From positions 2,930-13,144 of the forward strand of contig WKLE02000547.1 in NCBI GenBank assembly GCA_014885115.2: DNA of 10,215 nt, written 5' to 3'. The notes under the pieces are model-generated. The model was not told where the DNA came from and did no database searches. It was given only the letters and a program-made list of their open reading frames with translations. Made by a program: the position numbers and the translations under genes. Origin of the DNA: Asterionellopsis glacialis (Eukaryota > Bacillariophyta > Plagiogrammaphyceae > Rhaphoneidales > Asterionellopsidaceae). This document shows positions 1 through 9,000 of this stretch, piece by piece. Numbering within the stretch: the stretch's first letter is position 1; every line of letters starts with the position of its first letter.

Positions 1-114
1 TCCTCCATTTTCTCCTCCTGGGACTGGGCCCTTTTCCATCTTCCCCACGAATTTCGGGAAATCGGGTTCGGAGGGAGGAATGGGCGCCCCCGGGTGTTTC
101 TGTTGCAAGTTGGT
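1..114. other. window edge upstream of the MCD gene; possible gene fragment
   Basis: This GC-rich strip is richer in G+C than the rest of the upstream region. The MCD reading frame stays open from base 1 to the first ATG at 115 but has no ATG in this stretch, so a 5' extension or upstream exon cannot be excluded. On the minus strand a frame is open from about 126 off the left edge, with an ATG at 37-39 and a Pro/Gly-rich translation; it could be the start or an internal piece of a divergent gene. Nothing here is decisive. Confidence 0.2.
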
Positions 115-2035
115 ATGAATCAAAAATCAGCGATAGCGACAAAAAGAACAATGACAGTGCACCGATGCATCGCGAAACGGTTGCTGTACGTAGCAGGAAT
201 TGCATCACGAAGGCCTCTGCTGATGTATTGCACTCGAAATTTACCAAATACCGGGGGCTGCTTTCGGAAAGGACCGAAACCTTCATTGGCATTTTTTTCC
301 ACAATTTCAACGAGAGGGGGTGCTACCTTCAACTCATCTTCGCACGATGCCTTGGCAATATTGTCCGAATTGGTAACTAGGCTTCAAGAACCCCCTCCGC
401 TACGATCGCATAAAAATAATGATGAAAACTCCCAAGCAAAGACTACGGGAATATCAAGCCTTTCGCTGGAAGAATTGGCGTCACTAATGTGTAAGGAATA
501 CCAGAATTTGCCACCAATCTCCATGTCCATGCATCAAGCCCGAGATAGAAATAAAACTGTAACAACGAGAGGAACGATCTTGGATTATTTAGCAACTCAC
601 GGAGGTATATCAGAACAACTTGTTACATCGGCTGTCGATCAGTACCAAAGTCGCGCAAAATCATTGCTAACTCTTTCGCCCGACAATGATTCCTTATTTC
701 GTAAGAATCAACTGAAGCTTACTCAGAAACTTCGACAGGCTTGTACACCTGCCTATGAAACCTTATCGCGCTGTTTATTGGAAGAAAATGCAAAAGAAGG
801 CATAGTATTTTTAGTTAGACTTAGAGAAGATTTACGACGATACATTCAGAAGGAAGTTGACGACGACCACGTTGTTCAGCTGAAACAGCTCGATTCTTAC
901 TTGCGAGATTTGTTCTCTACATGGTTTAGTCCGGGAATGTTAGGTATGTCACGAGAAATAAATAATCTTCTTTTCTTTCTGACTTCATACACCTGTATCA
1001 TGCACGTATGATAGTTAACTCATGCTTTAGCTCACATGTTTTGAGAATGCTTGTCGCCGATATTACATTTCGTATCACTCTGCCTTAGAGATGTCCCGAA
1101 TCACGTATGAGGAAACTTCTGCATACATCATGGAAGAAATCGCGACAAAGGAAGCCGTGCATCCAATGAGATCGCTGGATGATTTGAAATCACGGCTTGG
1201 ACCGGACCGACGTGTCTTTGCGGCGTTTCATCCATTGTTGCCAAATCAACCACTGGTGTTCATTCATGTTGCGCTCGCAAACGAAATTCCCAGCACAATG
1301 GAGGAGGTCCTTTCAAGTTCTGGCACTTCACCAGAGGGTCATACTGTTGCAACATTTTACTCGATAAGTTCTACACAATCGGGACTTGCAGGTGTAGATC
1401 TAGGTCATTTTCTGATTCAGCGTGCTGTTAAAGCGTTACAGAACGAGTTCCCTAATCTCCAAACCTTTGTTACTTTGTCACCAATTCCGCGATTTCGAAA
1501 GTGGTTAGAAGAAAAGATTGTCCATAACAAAGCTGAAGCTGGAAAATTCGTAGATGATTCACTTTTGTCAAAAGAAGATACACAAAAAATAAGGGTAGCT
1601 TTAGGATGCTCTACATCAAAAGACGTCCCAGCTGCCTTGCTGCAAGCACTTAAAAGAGAAGAAGAAGAAGAAGTATACGGAGACGTCAGTGAAGAGAGGA
1701 TTAATTTTGATACCAAAGAAGACATCACCGCTTACGAACAGCTAAAACCAATTCTCATGAAACTTGCAGCACGATATCTTGTTAACGAGAAACACCACGG
1801 GAAGCCATTAGATGGTGTTGCGCGGTTTCATGTTGGTAACGGGGCAGAAATGTACAGATTGAACTATATGGCAGATTTATCAAGGAAGGGCTGGCACAAC
1901 AGTATTGGCTTGATGATTAATTATCGTTACAATCTCACTTCAAAGGATGAGAACCAAGCGCGTTATGAACATGATTATCATATCGAAGTCTGCGATGGCG
2001 TTTCCCGTTGGCTACCTGTGCAGCCTTCTACATGA
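115..2035 (+). CDS. MLYCD: malonyl-CoA decarboxylase, mitochondrial (two exons)
   Basis: Exons 115-943 and 1089-2035 give 591 residues. The enzyme decarboxylates malonyl-CoA to acetyl-CoA and CO2, clearing malonyl-CoA that inhibits fatty-acid import and oxidation. The first ~55 residues are rich in Arg/Lys and nearly free of acids, like a mitochondrial presequence. A helical N-terminal domain follows to about residue 275, then the GNAT-like catalytic domain. The family's LSPIP motif carries the catalytic Ser (S407) and the FHxxNGA motif the catalytic His (H524). The conserved stretches EAVHP, GPDRR and GLMxNYRY are also present. The join restores family sequence (SPGML-E-MSRITYEE). The Ser-His spacing is 117 residues, against 94 in the human enzyme as I recall it, because of an acidic insert. 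The C-terminus (QPST) is not a peroxisomal SKL-type signal. An alternative start at 151 has A at -3 and would give 579 residues. The family call is very secure; the exact start is not. Confidence 0.93.
944..1088 (+). other. intron 1 of the MCD gene
   Basis: A 145-bp phase-1 intron with donor GTATGT at 944 and acceptor TTAG ending at 1088. Reading through meets an in-frame stop at 1009-1011. Splicing forms a Glu codon from G943 and AG1089-1090 and joins two halves that match the MCD family without a gap. Confidence 0.88.
1658..1673 (+). repeat. GAA trinucleotide run inside MCD
   Basis: About five GAA units encode a run of Glu within the insert between the catalytic Ser and His motifs of malonyl-CoA decarboxylase. 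Slippage here would change the protein length in frame. Confidence 0.75.
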
Positions 2036-2335
2036 TTAACGAATCTAGATGCACCAGCAGAACGAATTAACTCGATAGGTTCAAGTGTTGCAACACATCT
2101 AATTTAACTACTGCACGGGCTCCCTTTTACAGAAGATCGATAGAGTTCCAAAAAATGTAATTAGAATGTGTTTATGAATGACACCATATGGCGTTAAGCG
2201 GTTGTATATTTTACTACAGATGTAATGTTCATCACAGTTACACCGATTCTATTTGCATTTTGTATGGTTTACTGTCGCATGGTAAAAAAAGTATCTGTCA
2301 GCAGCAATAATGTTCGTACAGAACGTTTAGCTTGT
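2036..2335. other. convergent 3' intergenic gap
   Basis: This 300-bp AT-rich gap separates the stop codons of two converging genes (MCD on plus, HSF on minus), so both 3' UTRs and poly(A) sites should lie here, possibly overlapping. No canonical AATAAA is present on either strand and no ORF of note was found. Confidence 0.6.
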
Positions 2336-4402
2336 TCATTGGATTGAAGACGTGCCCCCAGTCTTCACGCTAATACTCGATGTGGGAAGCTTTCGCTTAC
2401 TCTTTTTAGAAATCGCTACTGCCACTCCACCTCCATGCAAGTGGTTTTCTTGTTCCTGTCTTCCCAATGTGGTGGCACTAACCCACTGTTTCTCATCCCG
2501 CGAAACTCGAACTACAGCACGCTTCCCTTTACCCCTCTGAGAAACTGGAAAAGAGCAACTCTTCTTCTGTTCTGATTCTGCTGGTCTACTGATATTACTT
2601 TGCCGACTGTGTTCTGATTCAATTGGTGATGACGTCCTTGCCCGGGCTCCTCCACGGCCCGACCTAAGGCGAGTGGGGTGGCCTGGGTAATCAAGATGAG
2701 TATGTTCCTGACCGGCCATGGCAGACCCAAACGGATACCAAGTACCGCCCCTAGCATGAGCAGTTTGAGACACATGCATGTGAGCCTGGTGTACTGCCAT
2801 GGGATGGTTTGGTGACTCGGGATGATGGTATGCCTCTGGATGTGCATAACGGTGACCGTGGTGACGATAATGAGGATCGTATGGGTGATGCTGATGTTTC
2901 CAGCTCCAGGAAGGGCTGTGCTCTCCCGGGTGCATTGTACGTTCCTTTGCCAACCGAGCTTGATGAAGGCGTACTTCATCAGCATGGTCTATCCAAGGGC
3001 GCTTATTGGGTGAGGCACTTTTGTCGCTACCATCAGTAGAGTGCGATGCAAGGGAGGGTACCTGTAAGATTGTCCCATGAGGACTACTACTTCCTTGCAA
3101 AGCAGCGGTATACGGCCCAGGTTGTTTAGGTGTCTTTGGTGATTCCTCACCGGGAACTCTTTTTGGCGAATAACGCATTTGTTTGCAAAGTTCCTGATTG
3201 CCACGGACAAAGAGCTGAACGATAAAAAAAGTGTTGAAAACAGAAAAAAGAAATGCGCGTGAGAAGACAATTTCCGTCAACAACAATACGAAAAAATCGT
3301 CATAGATATATAATCTTACCATGTGACAGTAGGCACCAACATCTGGCCCGTCCTTGATTTCTTCGAATCCCCAAGCACGTACTTCACTTAGAAACTTGTC
3401 CATAGACCCACTTCCACTTCCCTCTGTGAGCTGGGGAAAGAAAGTCGGTAATATACGGCGGAGCGCATCCCATCTCAATATTTTCCAAGCATGCCCATGT
3501 GGCAACCATTGGATGATAGTTGAATAAGATGAATTTCCTAGTAAATTTTGGTGTAGCACTGTCGTAAAATCCGGCGACGTTGTCGAGATTTCTTTACCGA
3601 TTTCTGAAGTATCCCTCATTCGGAATTCAGGGTTGAGAGGGTGCCCATCTTTGAGGTCGTATGAAGAAGTCCGAGACGCAATGTGAGATGCAGCAGTTGC
3701 TAGAGACGGTGTTTCTTCTACAGTTGAACTGGTGCCAAGTGAGACAGAGGAACTACTGACAGGACTAACATGGCAGGGTTGACTTTTATTTTCGGATGTA
3801 GCAGCATTTGAAGTAGGCGTTGTGTCAGCATCAGTGTTATCGCTGTTCCGACGCAAAAAATCCAGATGTTTCTTTCTTTTGATTCGTGGTTTTCCAACAG
3901 GATCCTCTTTAGTCGTTGTCTTTGGGATAGGTGATTCTGCTGGGATAGACCTTTTCTTTTTATCTACACCATCTGTAGCCGGAGTCACGGGAACCCCTAT
4001 CTTTTCTTGTTTCTCCGTGGTGTTTCCGCCATTGGCCGCCAACAGTAAAGCTGCAACTGCACTATCTTCGGGACTTTCGCCAGAGTCAACCTGAGTTGGT
4101 TCAGGGACAGAGCGCTTTTTTGTTGGTGGGGACACAACAGGTGCTGGCTTTTCCGAAACGGCAGCTCTTTCGTCTTCCTTTGGTGATGAAATTTGAGCTC
4201 CGTTGCTGTATGCAGGGGTCGCGTACATTGGATTGTGCCCGGCAAGCTGAGAATATTGTCTTCCTGGATGAGATCCTGCCATTGCAGCTGCCTCTGCGGG
4301 ATGCATGTGATGAAATGGTGGAGCATGATGCATTCCTCGGAACGAAGGTGCACCCCTCATCATCATGTGAGGGGGAACCGGTTGATCAGCTCGATGGGGC
4401 AT
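2336..4402 (-). CDS. HSF: heat-shock-factor-type transcription factor (two exons)
   Basis: Exons 4402-3320 and 3214-2336 give 653 residues. This is a nuclear regulator with an HSF-type winged-helix DNA-binding domain at about residues 277-377. The hallmarks are a FTTVLHQ-type first helix, IIQWLPHGHAWKI, LPTFFPQ, a KFLSEVRAWGFEEI recognition region, and GPDVGAYCHM joined by splicing to LFVRGNQEL. The start is the first ATG after an in-frame stop at 4427-4429 and has A at -3. The N-terminus (1-60) is Met/His/Pro-rich. A basic cluster at 171-185 (KPRIKRKK...RR) is a likely nuclear signal. After the domain there is no clear HR-A/B coiled coil. Instead there is a disordered tail with a His-rich block (468-508), an RGRGG patch and a basic KKSKRK motif near the end. 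The recognition helix departs from the classical SFxRQLNxYGF, so it may not read classical heat-shock elements. The family call is secure; the target genes are unknown. Confidence 0.88.
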   Translation of the reverse strand: MPHRADQPVPPHMMMRGAPSFRGMHHAPPFHHMHPAEAAAMAGSHPGRQYSQLAGHNPMYATPAYSNGAQISSPKEDERAAVSEKPAPVVSPPTKKRSVPEPTQVDSGESPEDSAVAALLLAANGGNTTEKQEKIGVPVTPATDGVDKKKRSIPAESPIPKTTTKEDPVGKPRIKRKKHLDFLRRNSDNTDADTTPTSNAATSENKSQPCHVSPVSSSSVSLGTSSTVEETPSLATAASHIASRTSSYDLKDGHPLNPEFRMRDTSEIGKEISTTSPDFTTVLHQNLLGNSSYSTIIQWLPHGHAWKILRWDALRRILPTFFPQLTEGSGSGSMDKFLSEVRAWGFEEIKDGPDVGAYCHMVRLYIYDDFFVLLLTEIVFSRAFLFSVFNTFFIVQLFVRGNQELCKQMRYSPKRVPGEESPKTPKQPGPYTAALQGSSSPHGTILQVPSLASHSTDGSDKSASPNKRPWIDHADEVRLHQARLAKERTMHPGEHSPSWSWKHQHHPYDPHYRHHGHRYAHPEAYHHPESPNHPMAVHQAHMHVSQTAHARGGTWYPFGSAMAGQEHTHLDYPGHPTRLRSGRGGARARTSSPIESEHSRQSNISRPAESEQKKSCSFPVSQRGKGKRAVVRVSRDEKQWVSATTLGRQEQENHLHGGGVAVAISKKSKRKLPTSSISVKTGGTSSIQ
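3215..3319 (-). other. intron 1 of the HSF gene, within the DNA-binding domain
   Basis: A 105-bp phase-0 intron on the minus strand, with donor GTAAGA at 3319 and a T-rich tract ending in TTCAG at 3215. Removal joins AYCHM to LFVRG, as in other HSF domains. The intron is a multiple of three and has no in-frame stop, so retention would insert 35 mostly hydrophobic residues into the wing region without shifting the frame. Confidence 0.85.
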
Positions 4403-4970
4403 TTTCCTTCCTTTTTTTTTTCTTGGTCAATCAACAAATCAAATTAATTCTAGTGGTCAGACCTTTAGTACATGAAAGTATGCTATGAGAAATAATTGGC
4501 AATGGTGTGTTCCGTTGCCACCTAGAGATCTGCAACACTGCAACAGGTGCCTCCTCCTTTGTTGACTTCGACCAATTTCCGATGTAGGTCCTACTTTTCG
4601 ACTTCATCCAAATTTATTTGCTGCAGAGCGTTGTGCAGTTCTATCGCGCATCTTTGTAATTTATATATATATTCAAACATGATAACACTCATTATATGTC
4701 CGAACCGTTGAATTCAAAAAAGCGCGTAAAACCAACAATGTTTCCGTTAAGAAATCAGAATTTATTATGGTCATCAATCTGATTTACACATGCATTCGCA
4801 ACTCATATATGTTAGAATCCTTGGAATATTTGTACAAATTTTGTCCATCCAAATTCTCAACGGACGGCCCCGGGTGAGCAACGGAAACATACCAGTCCTG
4901 TGCCAATCCCACACGACATACAATAAAACACGTTTACGATACACCGGTATTTACGCGCCTTTGATGAACG

Positions 4971-4980
4971 GGCGGGAAAA
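4971..4980 (+). promoter_or_regulatory. E2F-like site upstream of the HSF gene
   Basis: The string GGCGGGAAAA contains the complement of the textbook E2F/DP core TTTCCCGCC. It lies about 570 bp upstream of the HSF start codon. A single match in 1.6 kb of upstream DNA is weak evidence of function. Confidence 0.15.
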
Positions 4981-5179
4981 GTGACACGCACTAAAGTTGC
5001 TCTATTTTACGTAAAATTTTAGATAAAGCACGCATCACATGCTAAAAACTACTGACCACGCACCTTTTCATGCTCGCTCGTCCACTTAGTCCGACTCATG
5101 TATACTATCAATCATATATGAGTAAATAATATAGATTATAATACGGACTGTGTGTGCAGAGATATGTCCTCGCCTACCC

Positions 5180-5515
5180 CAGGTACCAGGTACCGTATGA
5201 CTAATCCTAGTCGATGAAGGACCTGCTTGAGAAGAAAACAAAAACTCTCTAGAGAGAACCTAAGTCCTACATTCGTAAGGTAGGATTAGAAGAAAATTAG
5301 ACTAATCCTAGATGGAGGCCTGCGACGACTGCCGTGTGCGTTGCAGTCCTGTTGGTGTTCCGCAGCGCGAGCAAGACGTCTAAAAGTTTAGAGGTTTTTA
5401 TTAGTTCGAGTGGGGTAGTCCTAGTCCTTATCAACTTTATAAGACTAATCTCACTGGCAGTGCCTGCAAAATCAATCTAAAAGTAGGCCTAGACTATGTT
5501 TAAGGTCCTACAGGA
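5180..5515. repeat. cluster of short direct and inverted repeats, possible decayed mobile element
   Basis: The 12-mer GACTAATCCTAG occurs at 5199-5210 and again at 5300-5311, with a shorter GACTAATC at 5443-5450. TAGGATTAG (5281-5289) pairs with CTAATCCTA (5302-5310) to give a 9-bp stem with a 12-nt loop. TCCTAC/GTAGGA (5265-5270, 5280-5285) and GACTGC/GCAGTC (5327-5332, 5343-5348) form further stems. CTCTCTAGAGAG (5245-5256) is a palindrome, and AGGTACC is tandemly doubled at 5181-5194. No coding capacity and no clear terminal inverted repeats were found, so a MITE-like remnant is only a possibility. Confidence 0.35.
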
Positions 5516-6069
5516 AAATCGGTTGGAAAAATCACATCTTAAATTTCAGTTGGCTACGTTGTAATAATTGCCATATTAGAATTTGAGGTGGCCGCTTATT
5601 GGTAAATGCCATATCATTGTCAGGAAAGAATGTTGTTATATCTTGGTTACAGTAGTTTTTGTCAGAGTGGAATGATAGGTTGAAATGTTGAAATATTCCA
5701 CGAGCAAGAGCTATTTTATATCGTTAACAAAATATACATAATCATCTCTTCTACACCAACAACTTCGTCCAGTCAACATGACCACTGTGAAACACAAGAG
5801 TATTTATATTTCTAAATATCCAGTCCCTATCCACTTCATAATGATTACCTCAACCAAATAAGAAAAGACCTTCCCCCTTTAAATTAATGAAAATACTCTA
5901 AATCTTCATCAAGCTATCACTTTCAAAACATGTTGTGAATAGCAAGGAATAGCGTTAAAATTCTGACTCCCTAATAAGAAAACCCCGAATACACATCAAG
6001 AATGAAAAGTAGAACAGTAAAATATAAGGAAACTTATTGTTTTAATTATCTAGTGTAGCCGCATTTTGT

Positions 6070-9000
6070 TTATTTAAGACGGTATTGACTTCCTGAGCCG
6101 GTCCTGACTACATCTCCGGACTTGGCCCCCTTCCGCACAGGTGATGTGGTGATCTTGGTTCCATTTCTGAAATTCTTTGAATTGGAGACGACTCCAGTAA
6201 GAGAACCATCCGGGTTCTGGACGAACCTAGATAAGACAGGAATGTTATCATTAACAGGCGCGACCTTCTTCACTGGTGCTTTCTTAACAGGGGCTGGCTT
6301 TTTGGCGACAACCTTTTTGGGTGCAGGCTTTTTAATAGCTACTGTGGCAGCCTTGGGTGCTGGTTTGGCTGCAGGTTTTGCACCTCCAAAGAAACCACCG
6401 GTCTTCTTGGCAACTGGCTTTGGGGCTGGTGCAGGTGCTGCTGGTGTGGGCTTAGGAGCTGGTTTTGCACCCCCGAAGAAACCACCGGTCTTCTTGGGAG
6501 CTGGTTTCGGTGTAGGAGCAGGTGCAGCGGCCTTCGGTGCTGGCTTGGGTGCATTTCCAAACAAGGAAAAGGTCTGGGCCTTCTTTGGTGCCGGTGCTGG
6601 TGCAGGAGTTGGTTCGGGCTTTGATGCTGGTGCAGGAGCGTTTCCAAAAAGGGAGAGGGTTGGTCTCTTAGCAACAGGCTTTGGTGCAGGAGCAGGTGCA
6701 GCGGCTTTGGGTGCTGGCTTGGGTGCATTTCCAAAGAGAGAAAGAGTTGGTCTCTTAACAACAGGCTTTGGTGCTGGTTTAGGAGCAGGAGTGGGCTTCT
6801 TTGCTACGGGCTTTGGTGCAGGTTTGGGAGCAGGTGCAGGAGCAGCCTTCTTGGGTGCAGGGCTGCCACCGAACAAGGAGAAGGTTTGTGCCTTCTTGGG
6901 CGCTGGCTTTGGTGCAGGAGCAGGTGCAGCGGCCTTGGGTGCTGGCTTGGGTGCATTTCCAAAGAGAGAAAGAGTTGGTCTCTTAACGACTGGCTTAGGA
7001 GCAGGAGCAGGTGCTGCTGCTTTAGGGGCAGGGGCAGGGGCGACCTTTTTGGGTGCAGGGCTACCAAAGAAGTTGAATGATGTATCCTTCTTAACAGGAG
7101 CAGGGGCAGGCATAGACGCGGGGGTTGGAGCAGATTTCTTTGGAGCAGGGGCGCTGAAAAAATTGAATCCATCCGCCTTCTTGGCAGCTGGTGCAGGAAC
7201 TGGTGCTGGAGCAGGCTCATCCTTTTTGGGTGCCGCTTCAGTTTTAGATCCAAAGAATGATGTAAACGCATCTGTAACCGGATCGCCCATGTCGATCTTG
7301 GGAGCCTTGATGGATGGAGCAGCAGGTTTCGACGTAGCGGCGGCCTTAGCTTTAGCTAGTGCGGCAGCCTTAGCTTGTGCAATAGCTTTAGCTTCCTCCG
7401 CGGCAGCGGCTTTGTCAGCTTGGGCCTTTGCGATTGCGGCGGCTTTGGCCTCCGCGGCAGCTTCAGCCTTTGCGATTGCGGCGGCTTTGGCCTCCGCGGC
7501 AGCTTCAGCCTTTGCAGCGGCAGCCGCCTCGGCAGCTTCAGCTTTTTGGGCGGCAGCCTCGAGCTTTGCCTCGACAGCGGCAGGATCAGCCTTGGTCTTG
7601 CTAAACATGCCACCAAACATGGAGAGACCACCAGTTGCCTTGGGCTTCTTCGAAACAGCTTCCGATTTAACGGGAGCTGGGGCGGGTGCAGCTTCTTCCT
7701 CAGTGCTTTCCTCCTTTTGGAACATTTTTCCAAAAACGGAAGTAGGGACTGTCTTGGGTGGTGGTGGCTTGGTCTCTGGAATAGCACCTGTAGCGGGAGT
7801 GGAACGGACAACTGGGGTCCTGGGTGCACGAGCAGGAGGTTCCATACGAGACTTGATCAACTTCTTTGCCTTTTCCTCGGCGACCTTTGCTTCCTCGCGA
7901 GCAATATCGAAAGCCTTTTCAGTAAAGGCACGACGTTGAGCTTCCTGAGCAGCCTCCTTTTCGGCAATTTCCTTAGCCTGTTTATCAATCAAATTTTAAA
8001 AAGTATCAGTTGACATGAAACGTGCCAGAGAAAAACTAACGAAGTCGATACTTACCAACTTAATGGCTTCGGCTTCAGCAGCAAGACGAAGCTTCTCTTG
8101 TTCTTTGGCTTGTGCGTTCTGACGAGCAGTGCGTTCCTTCTCACGTTCGGCAGGTGTCAAGTTAGCTGTTTTGTCACAAGAAAGGACGGAAATCAAAAGT
8201 GGGCGGGTGAGCCGCCAAAGCACCTGACATAATCCGACTGTAGCACTAAGGGTAAAAATTACCTGGCCAGCTATGAAAAATTTACTCACCTAGTCTCTCC
8301 TTTTCTGCCCTGGCTTCTTCGGCAGCCTTTGCTCTAGCTTCAGCAGCTGCCTTCTTTTCTGCGATAACCTTTTTAGCTGCCTCTTCAGCTGCTTTCTTTT
8401 TAGCTGCGGCTTCGGCTGCCTTTGCTTCTGCGGCTGCCTTTGCTTCTGCGGCTGCCTTAGCCTCTTCAGCTGCCTTGGCATCCTCGGCTGCTTGTGCTTC
8501 TGCAGCTGCCTTGGCCTCTTCAGCAGCCTTGGCTTCAGCAGCGGCAGCCTCCTTTTCAGCTGAATCATCTTCAATGGCTTCGGCAACGGGTTCAGGTGTA
8601 GATTCAGCAACGGGAGCAGGTTCAGGAACAGCAGCACCAGTGGCTGCAGCATATTCTTCCTCAGTGCAATCAGCATATTGATTTAGTGTCATTTCCTTTC
8701 CACTCTCTTGGAAATATTTTTCCATCATGAGAAAATTGTTGGAGAAAGCAGGGAACCTGGCTTCGTCAACTTCCTTTCCAAATTCCTTGCACCATTCCAT
8801 GTATGCAGAACGGACGCGTGCCTCACGAGAAATTTCTGTGTCAAGTTCACCTCCATCTTCAGCAATACCCTCCATGGCATCCAATGCAATTTCTAACTCT
8901 TCAACATTTTGTAAACCAAGCTGCTGAGCAAGTTTCTAATAATATATGGTACAGCAATCAGTTGAACCGTACAAATTAAGTTTTCGGAGAATAACGAAAC

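Larger units (their letters stand above)
4403..6069. other. 1.67-kb intergenic region without a credible gene
   Basis: The left part is the upstream region of the minus-strand HSF gene. It contains a pyrimidine run next to the start (4405-4424), a TA-repeat at 4661-4672, a TTGAATTCAA palindrome near 4708-4717 and an E2F-like GGCGGGAAAA at 4971-4980. The right part, just below 6069, is the 3' UTR side of the plastid repeat-protein gene; an AATAAA on the minus strand overlaps its stop codon. The middle (5180-5515) is rich in related short words. Open frames are short and lack recognisable protein features. I found no tRNA-like A/B box pair. Confidence 0.6.

Noticed and set aside
4096..4488. 130-codon plus-strand frame over the HSF start
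   Set aside because: It is antisense to the HSF N-terminal coding region, has no recognisable domain, and the HSF frame is supported by a conserved domain and an upstream stop.
4790..4984. 64-codon frame in the intergenic region
   Set aside because: It is short, has no domain or signal peptide, and its composition matches the AT-rich intergenic DNA.
6640..7000. CRISPR-like or satellite array
   Set aside because: The repeats are in-frame coding units that vary at codon level. There are no identical short direct repeats with unique spacers, and the context is eukaryotic.
6376..7266. FG-nucleoporin interpretation of the SLFG/FFG array
   Set aside because: The motifs look similar, but the protein starts with a signal peptide plus ASAF-type plastid motif, has I29-like domains and lacks nucleoporin structural domains.
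6122..7939. 605-codon open frame on the plus strand
   Set aside because: It is the exact antisense of the K-P-A and Ala-rich repeats. The translation is Gly/Ala/Phe low complexity mirroring the minus-strand repeat, has no start context or domain, and lies opposite a well-supported exon.
7375..8013. 212-codon plus-strand frame
   Set aside because: It is antisense to exon 4 and intron 3 of the repeat-protein gene, with Gly/Ser/Leu low complexity created by the Ala-rich helix codons.
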